Assembly: GCA_020849295.1 (NCBI GenBank)
Contig: JADLGN010000019.1
Location: 1-64,000, forward strand
DNA: 64,000 nucleotides
DNA from: Bacteroidia bacterium
GTDB taxonomy: Bacteria; Bacteroidota; Bacteroidia; NS11-12g; UBA9320
Direction of reading: 5' to 3'
Positions 35,765 to 45,098 of this stretch are shown piece after piece; position 1 is the first letter of the stretch; the number at the start of each line of letters is the position of its first letter. The notes beneath the pieces were generated by a model. That model did not search any database, was not told where the DNA came from, and was given only the letters and a program-made list of their open reading frames with translations. The translations under genes and the position numbers were made by a program.

Positions 35765-37371
35765 AATTTCACACCACCTATATAAGTTTCGATAACTTTT
35801 ATCTCAATAAGTTCATCGATTGTAACTGTGTAGGGGTTTTTATTTAACACAATAAAATCAGCATACTTTCCATTTTGTAATGTACCTGTAAGATCTTCCC
35901 AAAAATTTGCTTTTGCAGCCCAAAGGCTCATACCTGCAAAGGTTTCTGTACTACTAAGTTTTTCATTTAAGTTAAATCCTTCTGTTGGTTTTTTATTAGC
36001 ATTTTGCCTGAAACGTGCCGCTCTAATTGTGTTAATAGGATTTACCTCTTCTACAGGGAAATCAGTCCCTAAGGCTATATAGTCGGCATTTTTCAACAAT
36101 GTTTTATAAATATATGCTTCATTCATTCTGTTTTTACAAATTCTATTTTGTGCCCACCCCATATCACTTGTGGCATGTGTAGGCTGTACTGATGGAATTA
36201 TTGAAAATTTTTTAAAATTTTTCAAATCAATTGCTTCTACAACTTGTGCATGTTCAATCCTCCATCGGCGATTGTTTTTATTTTTAAGATATTTTGAATA
36301 TGCTTTTAATACCAAAGCATTTGCCGAGTCTCCAATTGAGTGTGTACACACCTGCAATCCTTTGTTGTAATATTTTTTTAATAAACTGTCAAGTCTTACA
36401 CCATCAATCAAACTCAGTCCATAATTTTTTTCATCATCACAATATGGTTTTTTAAGCAACGCTCCACGCGAACCAAGGGCTCCATCTGAATATATTTTAA
36501 CACTTTTCCATTGTACATTTTCATTTTTAAATGGAGTAAAATCCGTAATATTTTCGTCAGGATTACACATAAGATTAAATCTCATATTTAGCACGTTTGC
36601 TTTACATAGGCTGTCTATCAAAAAAATATCTGCTATTGGTAAGCCGGCATCACATACCTGAGTTATTCCATATTTTACACATTCATTTTGTGCTTTCAAA
36701 AGCCATTTTACTTTTTGTTTTCTGTCTGGCAAAGGCAATTTGTTTTCAATTAATTCTGTAGCATTATCAATCAATACGCCTGTAAGCTTTCCGTTTTCCG
36801 AAACTATTTTACCTCCTTCAATTTTCGAACTTATATTGATACCTGCATAATCAAGTAATTTTGAATTTGCAATTAACGCATGTCCATCTACTCTCTTTAG
36901 TAATATATATTTATTTGGGAAAAGTCTGTCAAGTATTTCATTTGAAGGAAAATTTTTATTTTGCCAATCATTTTGGTCCCAGCCTCTCCCTTGAATCCAT
37001 GTTATGTCAGGATTTTTTTTTACAAATTCTTCAACTCTCTTTACTGTTTCATCCCAAGAACTGCAACCCCACAGATTTACTTCTTCCATTGACTTACCTA
37101 AACCGAGAAAATGACAATGTGCATCAATAAAACCAGGTAAAACAATTTTACCTGCCATATCTTTTTTGTTGGCTGAAGTATAGTTTTTTTCCCATGTTTT
37201 ATCATTAAAAAGACCTATTACTTTGCCTTTGTCTACAAGCATTGTACGGTATTCGGGGGTAAAAGGTCCTGTAATAATTTTTGCATTAAATATTATTAAA
37301 TCTACTTCCTTTTTTTTGTTTTGACAAAAGACCAATAAGGGCAAAAACAACAATGAAACTAATAATTTCAT
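35761..37371 (-). CDS. Secreted amidohydrolase, YtcJ-like
   Basis: The start was placed at ATG 37371 (MKLLVSLLFLPLLVFCQ, signal peptide); an upstream start at 37401 would add ten residues. Metal-binding motif H-x-H in GFIDAHCHFLG, then WIQGRGWDQNDW, a DGALGSRGALL motif, H in CTHSIGDSAN, HAQVV and D in ALGTDFPVEEV. This is the Amidohydro_3 layout of YtcJ-like enzymes. Substrates of this subfamily are mostly unknown (N-acyl or cyclic amides). A C-terminal KYADFIVLNKNPY is typical. The export signal suggests periplasmic location. Confidence 0.85.
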   Translation of the reverse strand: MKLLVSLLFLPLLVFCQNKKKEVDLIIFNAKIITGPFTPEYRTMLVDKGKVIGLFNDKTWEKNYTSANKKDMAGKIVLPGFIDAHCHFLGLGKSMEEVNLWGCSSWDETVKRVEEFVKKNPDITWIQGRGWDQNDWQNKNFPSNEILDRLFPNKYILLKRVDGHALIANSKLLDYAGINISSKIEGGKIVSENGKLTGVLIDNATELIENKLPLPDRKQKVKWLLKAQNECVKYGITQVCDAGLPIADIFLIDSLCKANVLNMRFNLMCNPDENITDFTPFKNENVQWKSVKIYSDGALGSRGALLKKPYCDDEKNYGLSLIDGVRLDSLLKKYYNKGLQVCTHSIGDSANALVLKAYSKYLKNKNNRRWRIEHAQVVEAIDLKNFKKFSIIPSVQPTHATSDMGWAQNRICKNRMNEAYIYKTLLKNADYIALGTDFPVEEVNPINTIRAARFRQNANKKPTEGFNLNEKLSSTETFAGMSLWAAKANFWEDLTGTLQNGKYADFIVLNKNPYTVTIDELIEIKVIETYIGGVKF

Positions 37372-37375
37372 GTTG

Positions 37376-37383
37376 CAAAAATA
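37376..37383 (-). promoter_or_regulatory. -7 box abutting the amidohydrolase start codon
   Basis: The minus strand reads TATTTTTG, then CAAC, then ATG (37371). As at 35195-35207, the expected start of transcription coincides with the start codon. A CAAA on the plus strand at 37399 could be the -33 element but is only 15 bases away. Confidence 0.5.
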
Positions 37384-37470
37384 TAGGATTTTAAAAATCA
37401 AATGATATTTACAAATAGTTTTTTAATGATATTGATTTTTTATTAAATAACTAATTATTTTTGTAAGTAG

Positions 37471-37634
37471 AAAACAAGATAAGGGAACACCGTATAACAA
37501 CCGGCGACAGTGCCCGCTGCTGTATATTCCACATAGAGTTTTGCTACCTTTTTTTACTATTGCCACTGTTCAGAGAAAATTAAAGAATGGGAAGGCTGCA
37601 AATACCGGAATGAGTCAGAAAACCTGCTTGTTTT
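37471..37634 (+). ncRNA. Cobalamin (vitamin B12) riboswitch
   Basis: The closing stem P1 is AAAACAAG (37471-37478) paired with CTTGTTTT (37627-37634). Inside are the conserved pieces in order: AAGGGAACACCG (~37480), CAGTGCCCGCTGCTGTA (37508-37524), GGGAAGGCTGCAAATACC, and the B12 box GAGTCAGAAAACCTGC (37612-37627). It lies 51 bases before a TonB-receptor gene. Binding of adenosylcobalamin is expected to switch off the downstream btuB-like operon. The region 37384-37470 upstream is AT-rich with no gene seen. Confidence 0.93.
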
Positions 37635-37656
37635 TAAAAAAATAAATAAAACTAAT

Positions 37657-37676
37657 TGCTTTCGGGAACAAAAGCA
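37657..37676 (+). promoter_or_regulatory. Hairpin before btuB, possible riboswitch expression platform
   Basis: TGCTTT (37657-37662) pairs with AAAGCA (37671-37676) around the loop CGGGAACA, ending nine bases before the ATG at 37686. In many cobalamin riboswitches such a hairpin forms a loop-loop contact with the aptamer and hides the ribosome-binding region. The loop CGGG is complementary to CCCG at 37513-37516 within the aptamer. Inference from structure by eye only. Confidence 0.4.
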
Positions 37677-37685
37677 GAAGTAACA

Positions 37686-39608
37686 ATGAAAAAAGTATTA
37701 ATTTTTATTATATCATTTTTTATTTTTTCAATTGCAAATTCGCAAATTGATACTTTTTTGTATAAAAATTTAGATGAAATAACTATCTCTGAAAGCCGAA
37801 TTCAATTATTAACACAAGGAAACAGAAAGGATGCAATTGACAGCATTTTCAATATATATTCACTTAGCTTACCAATATCGCAATTATTAAATACAACAGG
37901 CAGTATAAATATACGAAGCTACGGACCCGGGAGCCTTGCTACTTCTACACTTAGAGGAGGGAACTCTTATCAAACTTCAATTTCATGGAATGGAATTTCT
38001 ATTAATAATCCTGTAAACGGATTGTGTGATTTTAATTTAATTCCAGCCTTTATGTTTGATGAAATATTTATTAGTCCCGGTTTGCCTTCTTCTATTCAAG
38101 GAAGTGGAAGTATTGGCGGTGGTATTAATTTGCAGAACAATACAAATTTTAAGAAGAAAAACGATTTAGATTTATTTCAGTCTTTTGGTAGTTTTTCACA
38201 ATATACGGCGGGTTTAAAAACCGATTTAAGTTATAAAAAAATAAAGAATACTCTTAAGCTGTTTTATTCAACAAGTAAAAATAATTATTCATTTACAAAT
38301 TTTAATGAGCAAGGATTTCCTAAGCAAAATATGACAAATGCAAATACTACGCTTTTCTCTGTATTAAATGAATTAAAAATTTTTTCATCTAAAAGAGGAA
38401 TTTTTAAAGTGTTATATTGGGGAACTGCTGCCCAAAGGCAAATCCCGCCAACTATACTAATGAGCAGTTCTGTGGCTACACAATCTGATAACTTAAATAA
38501 AGTTTCATCAGGATGGGAAAAATCAATTAATAAAGTGAAATTCAAAGTGTATTTAATTTTGCAAAAAGATTATTTAAAATATAAAGATTTAGAACAAAAT
38601 ATAAATTCTATTACAAATAATAATACAATTACAAGTGATATTGAGATAAGATACAGACAATGTAATATATCAAACTGGAACTTTGGATTTTCAGGTTCCA
38701 GAACTGTAGCAAATGTTGAAAGCAAAACTATAACTGACACAATAATGTATAATAATTCAAGTAGAAATCAAATTTCACTTTGGATTAGCAATATTTTGAA
38801 ATTTAAAAAAATAAATACCGAAATTTCTACAGTTTTAAGACAAGAATATGTTGATGATAAATTTATTCCTTTAGTGCCTTCGGTGGGATATAAAACATCT
38901 ATTAATAAACATTTTTATATTTTTGGACAATGGAGCAGAGTGTACAGAATACCTACCCTAAATGACCTATACTGGAACCCTGGTGGAAATAAAAACTTAA
39001 AATCAGAAAGTGGGATTCAAGCAGAACAAAGCATGGGATACAATCATAAATCCAAAAACATTGAAATAAACCCTGTAATTACAGTTTTTAGTAAGGTAAT
39101 TAACAATCAAATTCAATGGCAGCCTGTAAGCTCACAAATTTGGAAACCTTTTAATATTTCAAAAGTATATAGTCGTGGCATTGAATTGAGAAATAATTTT
39201 AAATTCAAAATTTGTAATAATTTGTGGAGTAGTTCGGGAATAAACTTAAACCTGATAAAATCAGAAAATATAAATAAATCAGACAATAATTTTGGGAATC
39301 AAATAATTTATGTTCCATATTACAACTCATCAGTTTTTGTTGGATTTATTTTAAAAAAAATCACTTTTAATTTAATAAACAACTCTGTCGGCTCAAGATA
39401 TACAAGCACAGATAACACTGAATTTCTTAAAGGGTACAGCTTGTTTAATTTGTTTTTTAATAGAACATTCATTAATAAAAAAATAAAAATTGACTTGTAT
39501 TTCAAAGCAAACAATATTTTCAATACAAGTTATCAAGAAGTTGCATGGCGACCAATGCCCGGAAGAAATTATGAAGTGGGTATAAATTTAAATTTTAAAA
39601 AAAAGTAA
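37686..39608 (+). CDS. btuB: TonB-dependent vitamin B12 receptor, BtuB-like
   Basis: The start was set at ATG 37686 (MKKVLIFIISFFIFSIANSQ, signal peptide). A TonB-box-like segment (LDEITISES) is followed by a plug domain (INIRSYGPGSLATSTLRGGN, SISWNGISINNPVNG, PGLPSSIQGSGSIGGGI) and ~500 residues of beta-barrel with amphipathic strands and the usual C-terminal end (NNIFNTSYQEVAWRPMPGRNYEVGINLNF). At ~640 residues it is a compact receptor without the carboxypeptidase-like domain of SusC proteins. The cobalamin riboswitch directly upstream and a BtuG-like gene downstream support B12 as the ligand. Confidence 0.9.
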   Translation: MKKVLIFIISFFIFSIANSQIDTFLYKNLDEITISESRIQLLTQGNRKDAIDSIFNIYSLSLPISQLLNTTGSINIRSYGPGSLATSTLRGGNSYQTSISWNGISINNPVNGLCDFNLIPAFMFDEIFISPGLPSSIQGSGSIGGGINLQNNTNFKKKNDLDLFQSFGSFSQYTAGLKTDLSYKKIKNTLKLFYSTSKNNYSFTNFNEQGFPKQNMTNANTTLFSVLNELKIFSSKRGIFKVLYWGTAAQRQIPPTILMSSSVATQSDNLNKVSSGWEKSINKVKFKVYLILQKDYLKYKDLEQNINSITNNNTITSDIEIRYRQCNISNWNFGFSGSRTVANVESKTITDTIMYNNSSRNQISLWISNILKFKKINTEISTVLRQEYVDDKFIPLVPSVGYKTSINKHFYIFGQWSRVYRIPTLNDLYWNPGGNKNLKSESGIQAEQSMGYNHKSKNIEINPVITVFSKVINNQIQWQPVSSQIWKPFNISKVYSRGIELRNNFKFKICNNLWSSSGINLNLIKSENINKSDNNFGNQIIYVPYYNSSVFVGFILKKITFNLINNSVGSRYTSTDNTEFLKGYSLFNLFFNRTFINKKIKIDLYFKANNIFNTSYQEVAWRPMPGRNYEVGINLNFKKK

Positions 39609-39609
39609 T

Positions 39610-40593
39610 ATGTTAAATAAAATATTCTATACAATTTTATTATTGTCATTATCAATAGCTGCAAACAGCCAGTATAATCCTTCTGCCGGCAAAGCAGGTA
39701 GTTCTGCAATTCACAAAGATTCATCAATATTTGTTGCATGGGCAAATCAATGCAAAATAATAAGAGGCTGGAAAAATATTGCTTTAAAAGATTCAGGTTT
39801 TACTACAATTGGCGATAGTATTTCTGCCCTTGGCAAAGCAGGTGAAAATGGTACAGTAAGTCTTGGTGATAGCGGTATTGCTATTTTTACTTTTAATAAT
39901 CCAATAGAAAATGATAAGGGTTGGGATTTTGCAATTTTTGAAAATGCTTTTGATGATAATTATCTTGAACTTGCTTTTGTAGAGATAAGCAGCGATGGAA
40001 AACGATTTTTCAGATTTCCATGCCATTCGCTTTCTGATACAATTAATCAAACAAGCTCTTTTGGCTATACAAATCCTGAAAAAATCAATAATCTTGCAGG
40101 TAAATACAGGGCAGGATTTGGTACTCCTTTTGACATTAGTGAAATTCCTGATTATAAAGATTTAGATAAAAGCAATATAAAATATATAAAAATTATAGAT
40201 GTAATTGGTAGCTTAAATCCAAAATTTGCAAATTATGATACTGCTTTGAGAAAAATAAACGACCCCTACCCTACCATGTTTCCATCAGGAGGATTTGACC
40301 TTGATGCAATTGGTATTATAAACCAAAAGTTTTTAAATACAGCCAGAGTGTTTTCAAATGATTTCAAAATAAATTCACCAAATCCTATTTATAATAGCCA
40401 ACTTTTATCTATCAATTTTTTTAATAATGATAAAAAACAAATAAAAATAATTGACTCAAAAGGCAGTCTATATAAAGAATTTAATACTTATGACAAAGAG
40501 TTTAAACTAAAATCAGAAGAGTTGCCTTATGGATTTTTTATTTTAATAATTAATGGAAAAACAACTCAACATTATAAGGGAATTAAATTATGA
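39610..40593 (+). CDS. T9SS-sorted protein of the B12 operon, function unassigned
   Basis: Signal peptide (TILLLSLSIAANSQ). Residues ~20-240 form one globular domain with motifs AGKAGSSAIHKDSSIFVAWA, LGDSGIAIFTFNNPIENDKG, WDFAIFENAFDD, YLELAFVEISSDGKRFFRFP and PSGGFDLDAIGII, a lectin-like or PEP-CTERM-type cell-surface domain seen in Bacteroidota. The last ~75 residues (INSPNPIYNSQ to GIKL) are a type A T9SS sorting domain. Genes of this kind recur beside B12 receptors, so binding or capture of cobalamin at the cell surface is suspected, not shown. It starts 1 bp after btuB and overlaps btuG by ATGA. Confidence 0.7.
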   Translation: MLNKIFYTILLLSLSIAANSQYNPSAGKAGSSAIHKDSSIFVAWANQCKIIRGWKNIALKDSGFTTIGDSISALGKAGENGTVSLGDSGIAIFTFNNPIENDKGWDFAIFENAFDDNYLELAFVEISSDGKRFFRFPCHSLSDTINQTSSFGYTNPEKINNLAGKYRAGFGTPFDISEIPDYKDLDKSNIKYIKIIDVIGSLNPKFANYDTALRKINDPYPTMFPSGGFDLDAIGIINQKFLNTARVFSNDFKINSPNPIYNSQLLSINFFNNDKKQIKIIDSKGSLYKEFNTYDKEFKLKSEELPYGFFILIINGKTTQHYKGIKL

Positions 40594-41633
40594 GTAATAA
40601 AATTTTATTTTTAGCAATTTGTTTTTTTATTCTTACAATTTTTTCATGCAATGATGGAGACAAAACAGGAAAACCCTCTGATGTAAACAAAGATGAAGGT
40701 TTCTTTGTAATTAATGAAGGTACTTTTGGCTTAGGAAATGCTTCTCTTTCTTACATAAACATTTTAGATAGTAGTAAAAACTCAGATATTGATTTATTTT
40801 TCAATGCTAATAATCGCAAAGTTGGCGATGTTTTTCAAAGTATGAATTTTATCAATAATAACTTATGGCTTGTATTGAACAACTCAGGTAAAATAGAAGT
40901 TATAAGCTCAACAAATTACAAATCAACTGCTACAATCAAAGGATTAAAATCTCCAAGATATACATTAGAGGTGATGCCAGACAAAGTATATATTTCTGAT
41001 TTATATTCTAATTGCATAAGCATAATTAACTCTAACAATTTTACAAAAACAGGTGAAATAAAATGTAATGGCTGGACAGAACAAATGCTACTAGCAGACC
41101 AAAAAGTATGGGTAACTAATTATAACAGCAATTTTATATTTATTATCAATCCTATAACAGACAAAATAAGCGATAGTCTTGAAGTAGCATGGGGAGGCTC
41201 ATCAATAGTATATGATAAAAATGGTAAAATATGGGTTTTATGTTCTGGAGATTTTATTAAAAATAAAAAAGGTGGTTTATTTTGCTTTGATTCAAAATCT
41301 TTAAAAAAAGAAAAGGAAATTTTATTTGATAAAACAGATTTCAACCCTTTTAAACTTATACAGAACTCAAAAAATGATAGTTTGTATTTTGTATTTAAAG
41401 GAATATATAAATTCTCAAAAAATATAAATATCTTGCCTGATAAACCTTTTATAAAAGAAAACATTGGTTCGTCATTTTATGGAATTACCACTAATAAAAG
41501 TAATGGGAAAATATATGTAGCAGATGCCAAAGATTTCAACAGCAAAGGAAAAATACACGAATATTCTGCATCCGGCGATTATATTAAATCTTATCGGGCA
41601 GGGATAATTCCTTCGGATTTTTTATGGTGGTAA
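40590..41633 (+). CDS. btuG: BtuG-like surface lipoprotein (beta-propeller, DUF5074 type)
   Basis: Lipoprotein signal with lipobox IFSC (C20). The 327-residue mature part is a YncE/DUF5074-like propeller with repeated units of the type NNLWLVLNNSGKIEVISSTN, DKVYISDLYSNCISIINSNN, QKVWVTNYNSNFIFIINPIT and GKIWVLCSGDF, starting with the family motif FFVINEGTFGLGNASLSYI. In Bacteroides, BtuG is a B12-capturing lipoprotein that docks on BtuB. Position in the riboswitch-controlled operon with btuB makes the same role very likely here. Confidence 0.82.
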   Translation: MSNKILFLAICFFILTIFSCNDGDKTGKPSDVNKDEGFFVINEGTFGLGNASLSYINILDSSKNSDIDLFFNANNRKVGDVFQSMNFINNNLWLVLNNSGKIEVISSTNYKSTATIKGLKSPRYTLEVMPDKVYISDLYSNCISIINSNNFTKTGEIKCNGWTEQMLLADQKVWVTNYNSNFIFIINPITDKISDSLEVAWGGSSIVYDKNGKIWVLCSGDFIKNKKGGLFCFDSKSLKKEKEILFDKTDFNPFKLIQNSKNDSLYFVFKGIYKFSKNINILPDKPFIKENIGSSFYGITTNKSNGKIYVADAKDFNSKGKIHEYSASGDYIKSYRAGIIPSDFLWW

Positions 41634-41634
41634 A

Positions 41635-44600
41635 TTATCTTTCTATGATAAATTTTTGAACCAAAACAACATTGTCGGTTTTAATAGTGAGATAATAAAT
41701 TCCATTACCAAGGTTTCCAATATTAAGTTTTTCTTTAACTTCACCGTATTTACAATTAATAGTTTTAAAAACTAATTCTTTCCCTAAAACATCATTAACA
41801 ATAATCTCGGCTGTTTTCATATCTTTCTCAGCAAAAAATGAATAAATCAAAAAATCTTTTGCAGGTACTGGAGATACAGAAATTTTACGATTAATATTTT
41901 TTTCTGAAATTGAAGCAGTATTTTTCTTAGTTTTAAAAGACGAAAAAGTTTCGGCATTGCTGCAAATTGGTTTAAGTTTCCAGTCGTATTCTGTCAATTG
42001 GATTAATCCTGTTATATTTAAAAAAGTGTCATAAGTGTTTATTGATTTTTCCCAAACTGAAGAAACTGTTTTCTTCAACTCAATATTATATTCGTCTGCT
42101 TCTACAATTTTATCCCAGTATAGAGTTACACTATTGGAAGTGAGATTTCTGTTTTGAAGTCCTGAGCCCATTGAACAACTTTCTGTAGTAAAAGAACCAA
42201 GAGCATAGGTTCCGCTATCGTATTTGCAAATTGGTTTTATTCTTACATCATATTCGGTAAATCCTTTTAAACCAGTAATTGAAATATTGTTTAAACTTGT
42301 GTTACCAAGACTAATCCATGTAGAAGAACTTGATTTTTTATATTCAACTAAATAGTTTAAAGCACCAATATTATCCCATGTTATTAATGCAAAATTTATA
42401 CTTGTGCTATCGGCTACTATTGCATTAATATTTTTACAATTTTCAGGTGTTACAAATGAATCTATAGTAAAATCACTCCATGAAGGGCAATTTGACCTTA
42501 CACGCCATAAGTAAGATGTGCCTGCTGTAAGATTTTGCAACAAAACCAAAGTATCGCTTATGTTTGAGATATTTTTCCAGTTTAAAGAATCAGATGATTT
42601 ATATTCTAAAGTATAATTTACTGCAGTATTAGATTTGTTCCATACTAATTCTACTTTGTTTAAACCATAAATAATACTTTTTAATCCTACAGGTTTTTCA
42701 CAGGGTACTTTGCTTATTAAATCTGTTTCCCACAAACCTCTGCCATAAGTAGCTACTCTTAGTTTGGCAGATTTTTCCTGGATTTCAAGTTCATTAATTG
42801 CTACAAGCGGCAATCCTGTTCCGTACTGTGTCCAATTGTTTGTAATTTTATTTCGGTGATATACTCCTACATTCATTCCTACATATACATCCTCAGAATC
42901 GGTTTCATCAACTACAACTGTTCTTGCTGATAGCGAAGGTAAACCCGAAGAAATGTTTGTAAAATTTTTTCCTGCATCAGTTGAAACAAAAACTCTGTTT
43001 GAACTGCTATTACATGTAATCCATAATTTTTTAGGATTTAGCTTACTAATATAAATACTTGTAATTTCAGAACTTAAAATAGTGGAATCCCATGTCGTAC
43101 CACCGTCTTCAGTTCTATATAATTTGGAATAAACTGAGCTATAAATATATTTTGAATTTTTTGCAACAGCAAGTGTATTCATTTTACTTTTTACAAATGG
43201 TGAAAGATTTTTCCAAGTACTTCCAAAATTAGTTGACTTCCAAACTCCAACCCAACCACCCCATACGGTATCATGAGTATTATGGCTCATTGCTAATGGC
43301 GTAACCCAATTGCCACTTGATGGGCTTGATAGATTTGAATATGTTTTTCCTGAATTTGTAGTTTTATAAATAGATCCGTTTTGACTTGTTCCTATTACAA
43401 AAGCTGAATTTATAGGGCTAATAACACAATCCATTCCGTCAGCACCAAGCCAATCTATCCATTTTCCATCTGCTTGACGATACGATGTACCGTTATCTTG
43501 AGCACCACCTGATACAACTTCGGGGTCTGTTTTAGAGCATGAAATTTTATAAAATTGCCTTATGCCCATTCCACTTGTAAGATCTGTCCAATCATCGCCA
43601 TTGTTTGTGCTTTTATATATACCACCATCACTTGTTGAATAAATTGTGCTATTTATCCATTCGAGTGAATGTACATCAGCATGATTATATCCAACAGTAT
43701 TTGGATATGACCAAACAGTTTCTGCTTTAAAAGTAAAACCACCGTCAGTACTTTTCCAGCATATAATACCGGCTATATGTACCTCGTCAACGTCTTTTGG
43801 ATTTACGCAAATTGCCATATCATAAGAAGCTTGCCCAGTAGTTCCTTTTCCATCAGGTGTGTATCCAAAAAAATTAGTACCTGCCGAAGCACTTCCTGTA
43901 ATTGATACAACATAGTTTTTACCAGTATCTGTTGAAATATACATTCTGCCAAAAATACTTCCACTGGCTTGTGCAGCATATACTATTGCCGGATTATCAG
44001 GGGAAACACCAAGCAGAGTTCTGCCTGTTCCTTTCATTCCATTCGAGTTATCAAGATTTGTCCATGATAAACCATTATTGTTTGATCGCATTATTGAAAC
44101 TGAACCTGAACCTGAAGCATACATGATATTAGCATTTGACGGATTAAATTCAATATCTTCCATACTAGATGTTGAACTTACTTTTGTCCAGCTTGAACCT
44201 GCATTTACTGACCGCCAAATCCCTCCTGAACCTGTAGCAAATACAATATTTGAATTACTTGGATGAACTACAATTTTTTTAACAGAACCAGGTCCGCTTC
44301 CTGTATTGCTCCATGTTTTTCCTGCATCTGCTGATTTTATTACACCTGAAGGTGCAGCATATATTGTTTTTGAATTTGAGGGGTCAATACATAAGTTGAA
44401 AACATTCATCCATCCGCTGTTTGAATAATCAATCAGTGGTTCCCAAGTACTCCCGCTGTTTACGCTTTTCCAAATTCCACCGCCTGGCGAACTTACATAT
44501 ATTACTGTTGTATCTGAAGGATGTATAGCTACTGATGTAATTCTTCCTACTCCGGGATTCCATCCGCTTGTTGGGCTTTTTGACACAGGTCCCATTTCTT

Positions 44601-44922
44601 TCCATACATTTGATGCTTTATACTTCTTTTGATTTTTGGCAAATCTGTTGTATTCGTAATATTCTTTGTCTGCATTAATGTAATTTCCTTTGTCATCAAT
44701 ATGAAATTTGCGTTCGTAGAGCCATCTCTGATACTGCTTGTAGCCTGTACCTCTTCCGGTACCTACTTCATTAAAATATTTTTCTGCAATTTTTTCAACT
44801 TCTTCAAGTTTTAAATTGCTGTTATCCATTATTTCAAAAATGTTTACTTGGCTATATGAATTTAAAAAGAATAAAGTAAAAAAGCAGGCTACAAGTAGTT
44901 TTTTTAGTAATAAAATTCTCAT
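41635..44922 (-). CDS. Surface beta-propeller (sortilin/BNR-like) with three fibronectin III domains and T9SS domain
   Basis: Signal peptide (LLVACFFTLFFLNSYSQ). Residues ~110-720 carry many BNR/Asp-box-like repeats of the form (S)..G.(T/S)W (GGIWKSVNSGSTWEPL, GIYKSTNNGDDWTDL, LYRTEDGGTTWDS), as in VPS10/sortilin-type and exo-alpha-sialidase-like propellers. Then three FN3 domains (from CEKPVGLKSI, CKNINAIVAD and CSMGSGLQNR), each ~95 residues with W.....Y.(V/I/L)E(Y/L)K, and a type A T9SS sorting domain (SVSPVPAKDF to FIIER). Such proteins are often annotated as glycosyl hydrolases, but no catalytic residues can be argued; binding is as likely. Confidence 0.85.
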   Translation of the reverse strand: MRILLLKKLLVACFFTLFFLNSYSQVNIFEIMDNSNLKLEEVEKIAEKYFNEVGTGRGTGYKQYQRWLYERKFHIDDKGNYINADKEYYEYNRFAKNQKKYKASNVWKEMGPVSKSPTSGWNPGVGRITSVAIHPSDTTVIYVSSPGGGIWKSVNSGSTWEPLIDYSNSGWMNVFNLCIDPSNSKTIYAAPSGVIKSADAGKTWSNTGSGPGSVKKIVVHPSNSNIVFATGSGGIWRSVNAGSSWTKVSSTSSMEDIEFNPSNANIMYASGSGSVSIMRSNNNGLSWTNLDNSNGMKGTGRTLLGVSPDNPAIVYAAQASGSIFGRMYISTDTGKNYVVSITGSASAGTNFFGYTPDGKGTTGQASYDMAICVNPKDVDEVHIAGIICWKSTDGGFTFKAETVWSYPNTVGYNHADVHSLEWINSTIYSTSDGGIYKSTNNGDDWTDLTSGMGIRQFYKISCSKTDPEVVSGGAQDNGTSYRQADGKWIDWLGADGMDCVISPINSAFVIGTSQNGSIYKTTNSGKTYSNLSSPSSGNWVTPLAMSHNTHDTVWGGWVGVWKSTNFGSTWKNLSPFVKSKMNTLAVAKNSKYIYSSVYSKLYRTEDGGTTWDSTILSSEITSIYISKLNPKKLWITCNSSSNRVFVSTDAGKNFTNISSGLPSLSARTVVVDETDSEDVYVGMNVGVYHRNKITNNWTQYGTGLPLVAINELEIQEKSAKLRVATYGRGLWETDLISKVPCEKPVGLKSIIYGLNKVELVWNKSNTAVNYTLEYKSSDSLNWKNISNISDTLVLLQNLTAGTSYLWRVRSNCPSWSDFTIDSFVTPENCKNINAIVADSTSINFALITWDNIGALNYLVEYKKSSSSTWISLGNTSLNNISITGLKGFTEYDVRIKPICKYDSGTYALGSFTTESCSMGSGLQNRNLTSNSVTLYWDKIVEADEYNIELKKTVSSVWEKSINTYDTFLNITGLIQLTEYDWKLKPICSNAETFSSFKTKKNTASISEKNINRKISVSPVPAKDFLIYSFFAEKDMKTAEIIVNDVLGKELVFKTINCKYGEVKEKLNIGNLGNGIYYLTIKTDNVVLVQKFIIER

Positions 44923-45041
44923 ATTTATCTTTGTTATTTAATTTACAAATTTAACTATTACTGATTTTAATTCTTATTAAAAAGTTGCTTTAAGAAAATA
45001 ATAAATTATAATTAAATTATTAAAAATATTTTATTGTCTGT

Positions 45042-45078
45042 ATAAAAAAATAACCCGCTATTTACATAGCGGGTTATT
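45042..45078 (-). terminator. Strong intrinsic terminator of the giant surface-protein operon
   Basis: AATAACCCGCTA (45049-45060) and TAGCGGGTTATT (45067-45078) form a perfect 12-bp stem with a six-base loop. On the minus strand a run of Us (complement of the A-tract at 45044-45050) follows. It lies 21 bp after the stop of the 2869-residue protease gene. The rest of the 44923-45098 gap is AT-rich without a gene. Confidence 0.9.
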
Positions 45079-45098
45079 TATAAATTTAATGATATTTA

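Noticed and set aside
41635-44922. Sialidase activity for the BNR protein
   Set aside because: Asp-box-like repeats alone mark propeller structure. The arginine triad and other catalytic residues could not be identified.
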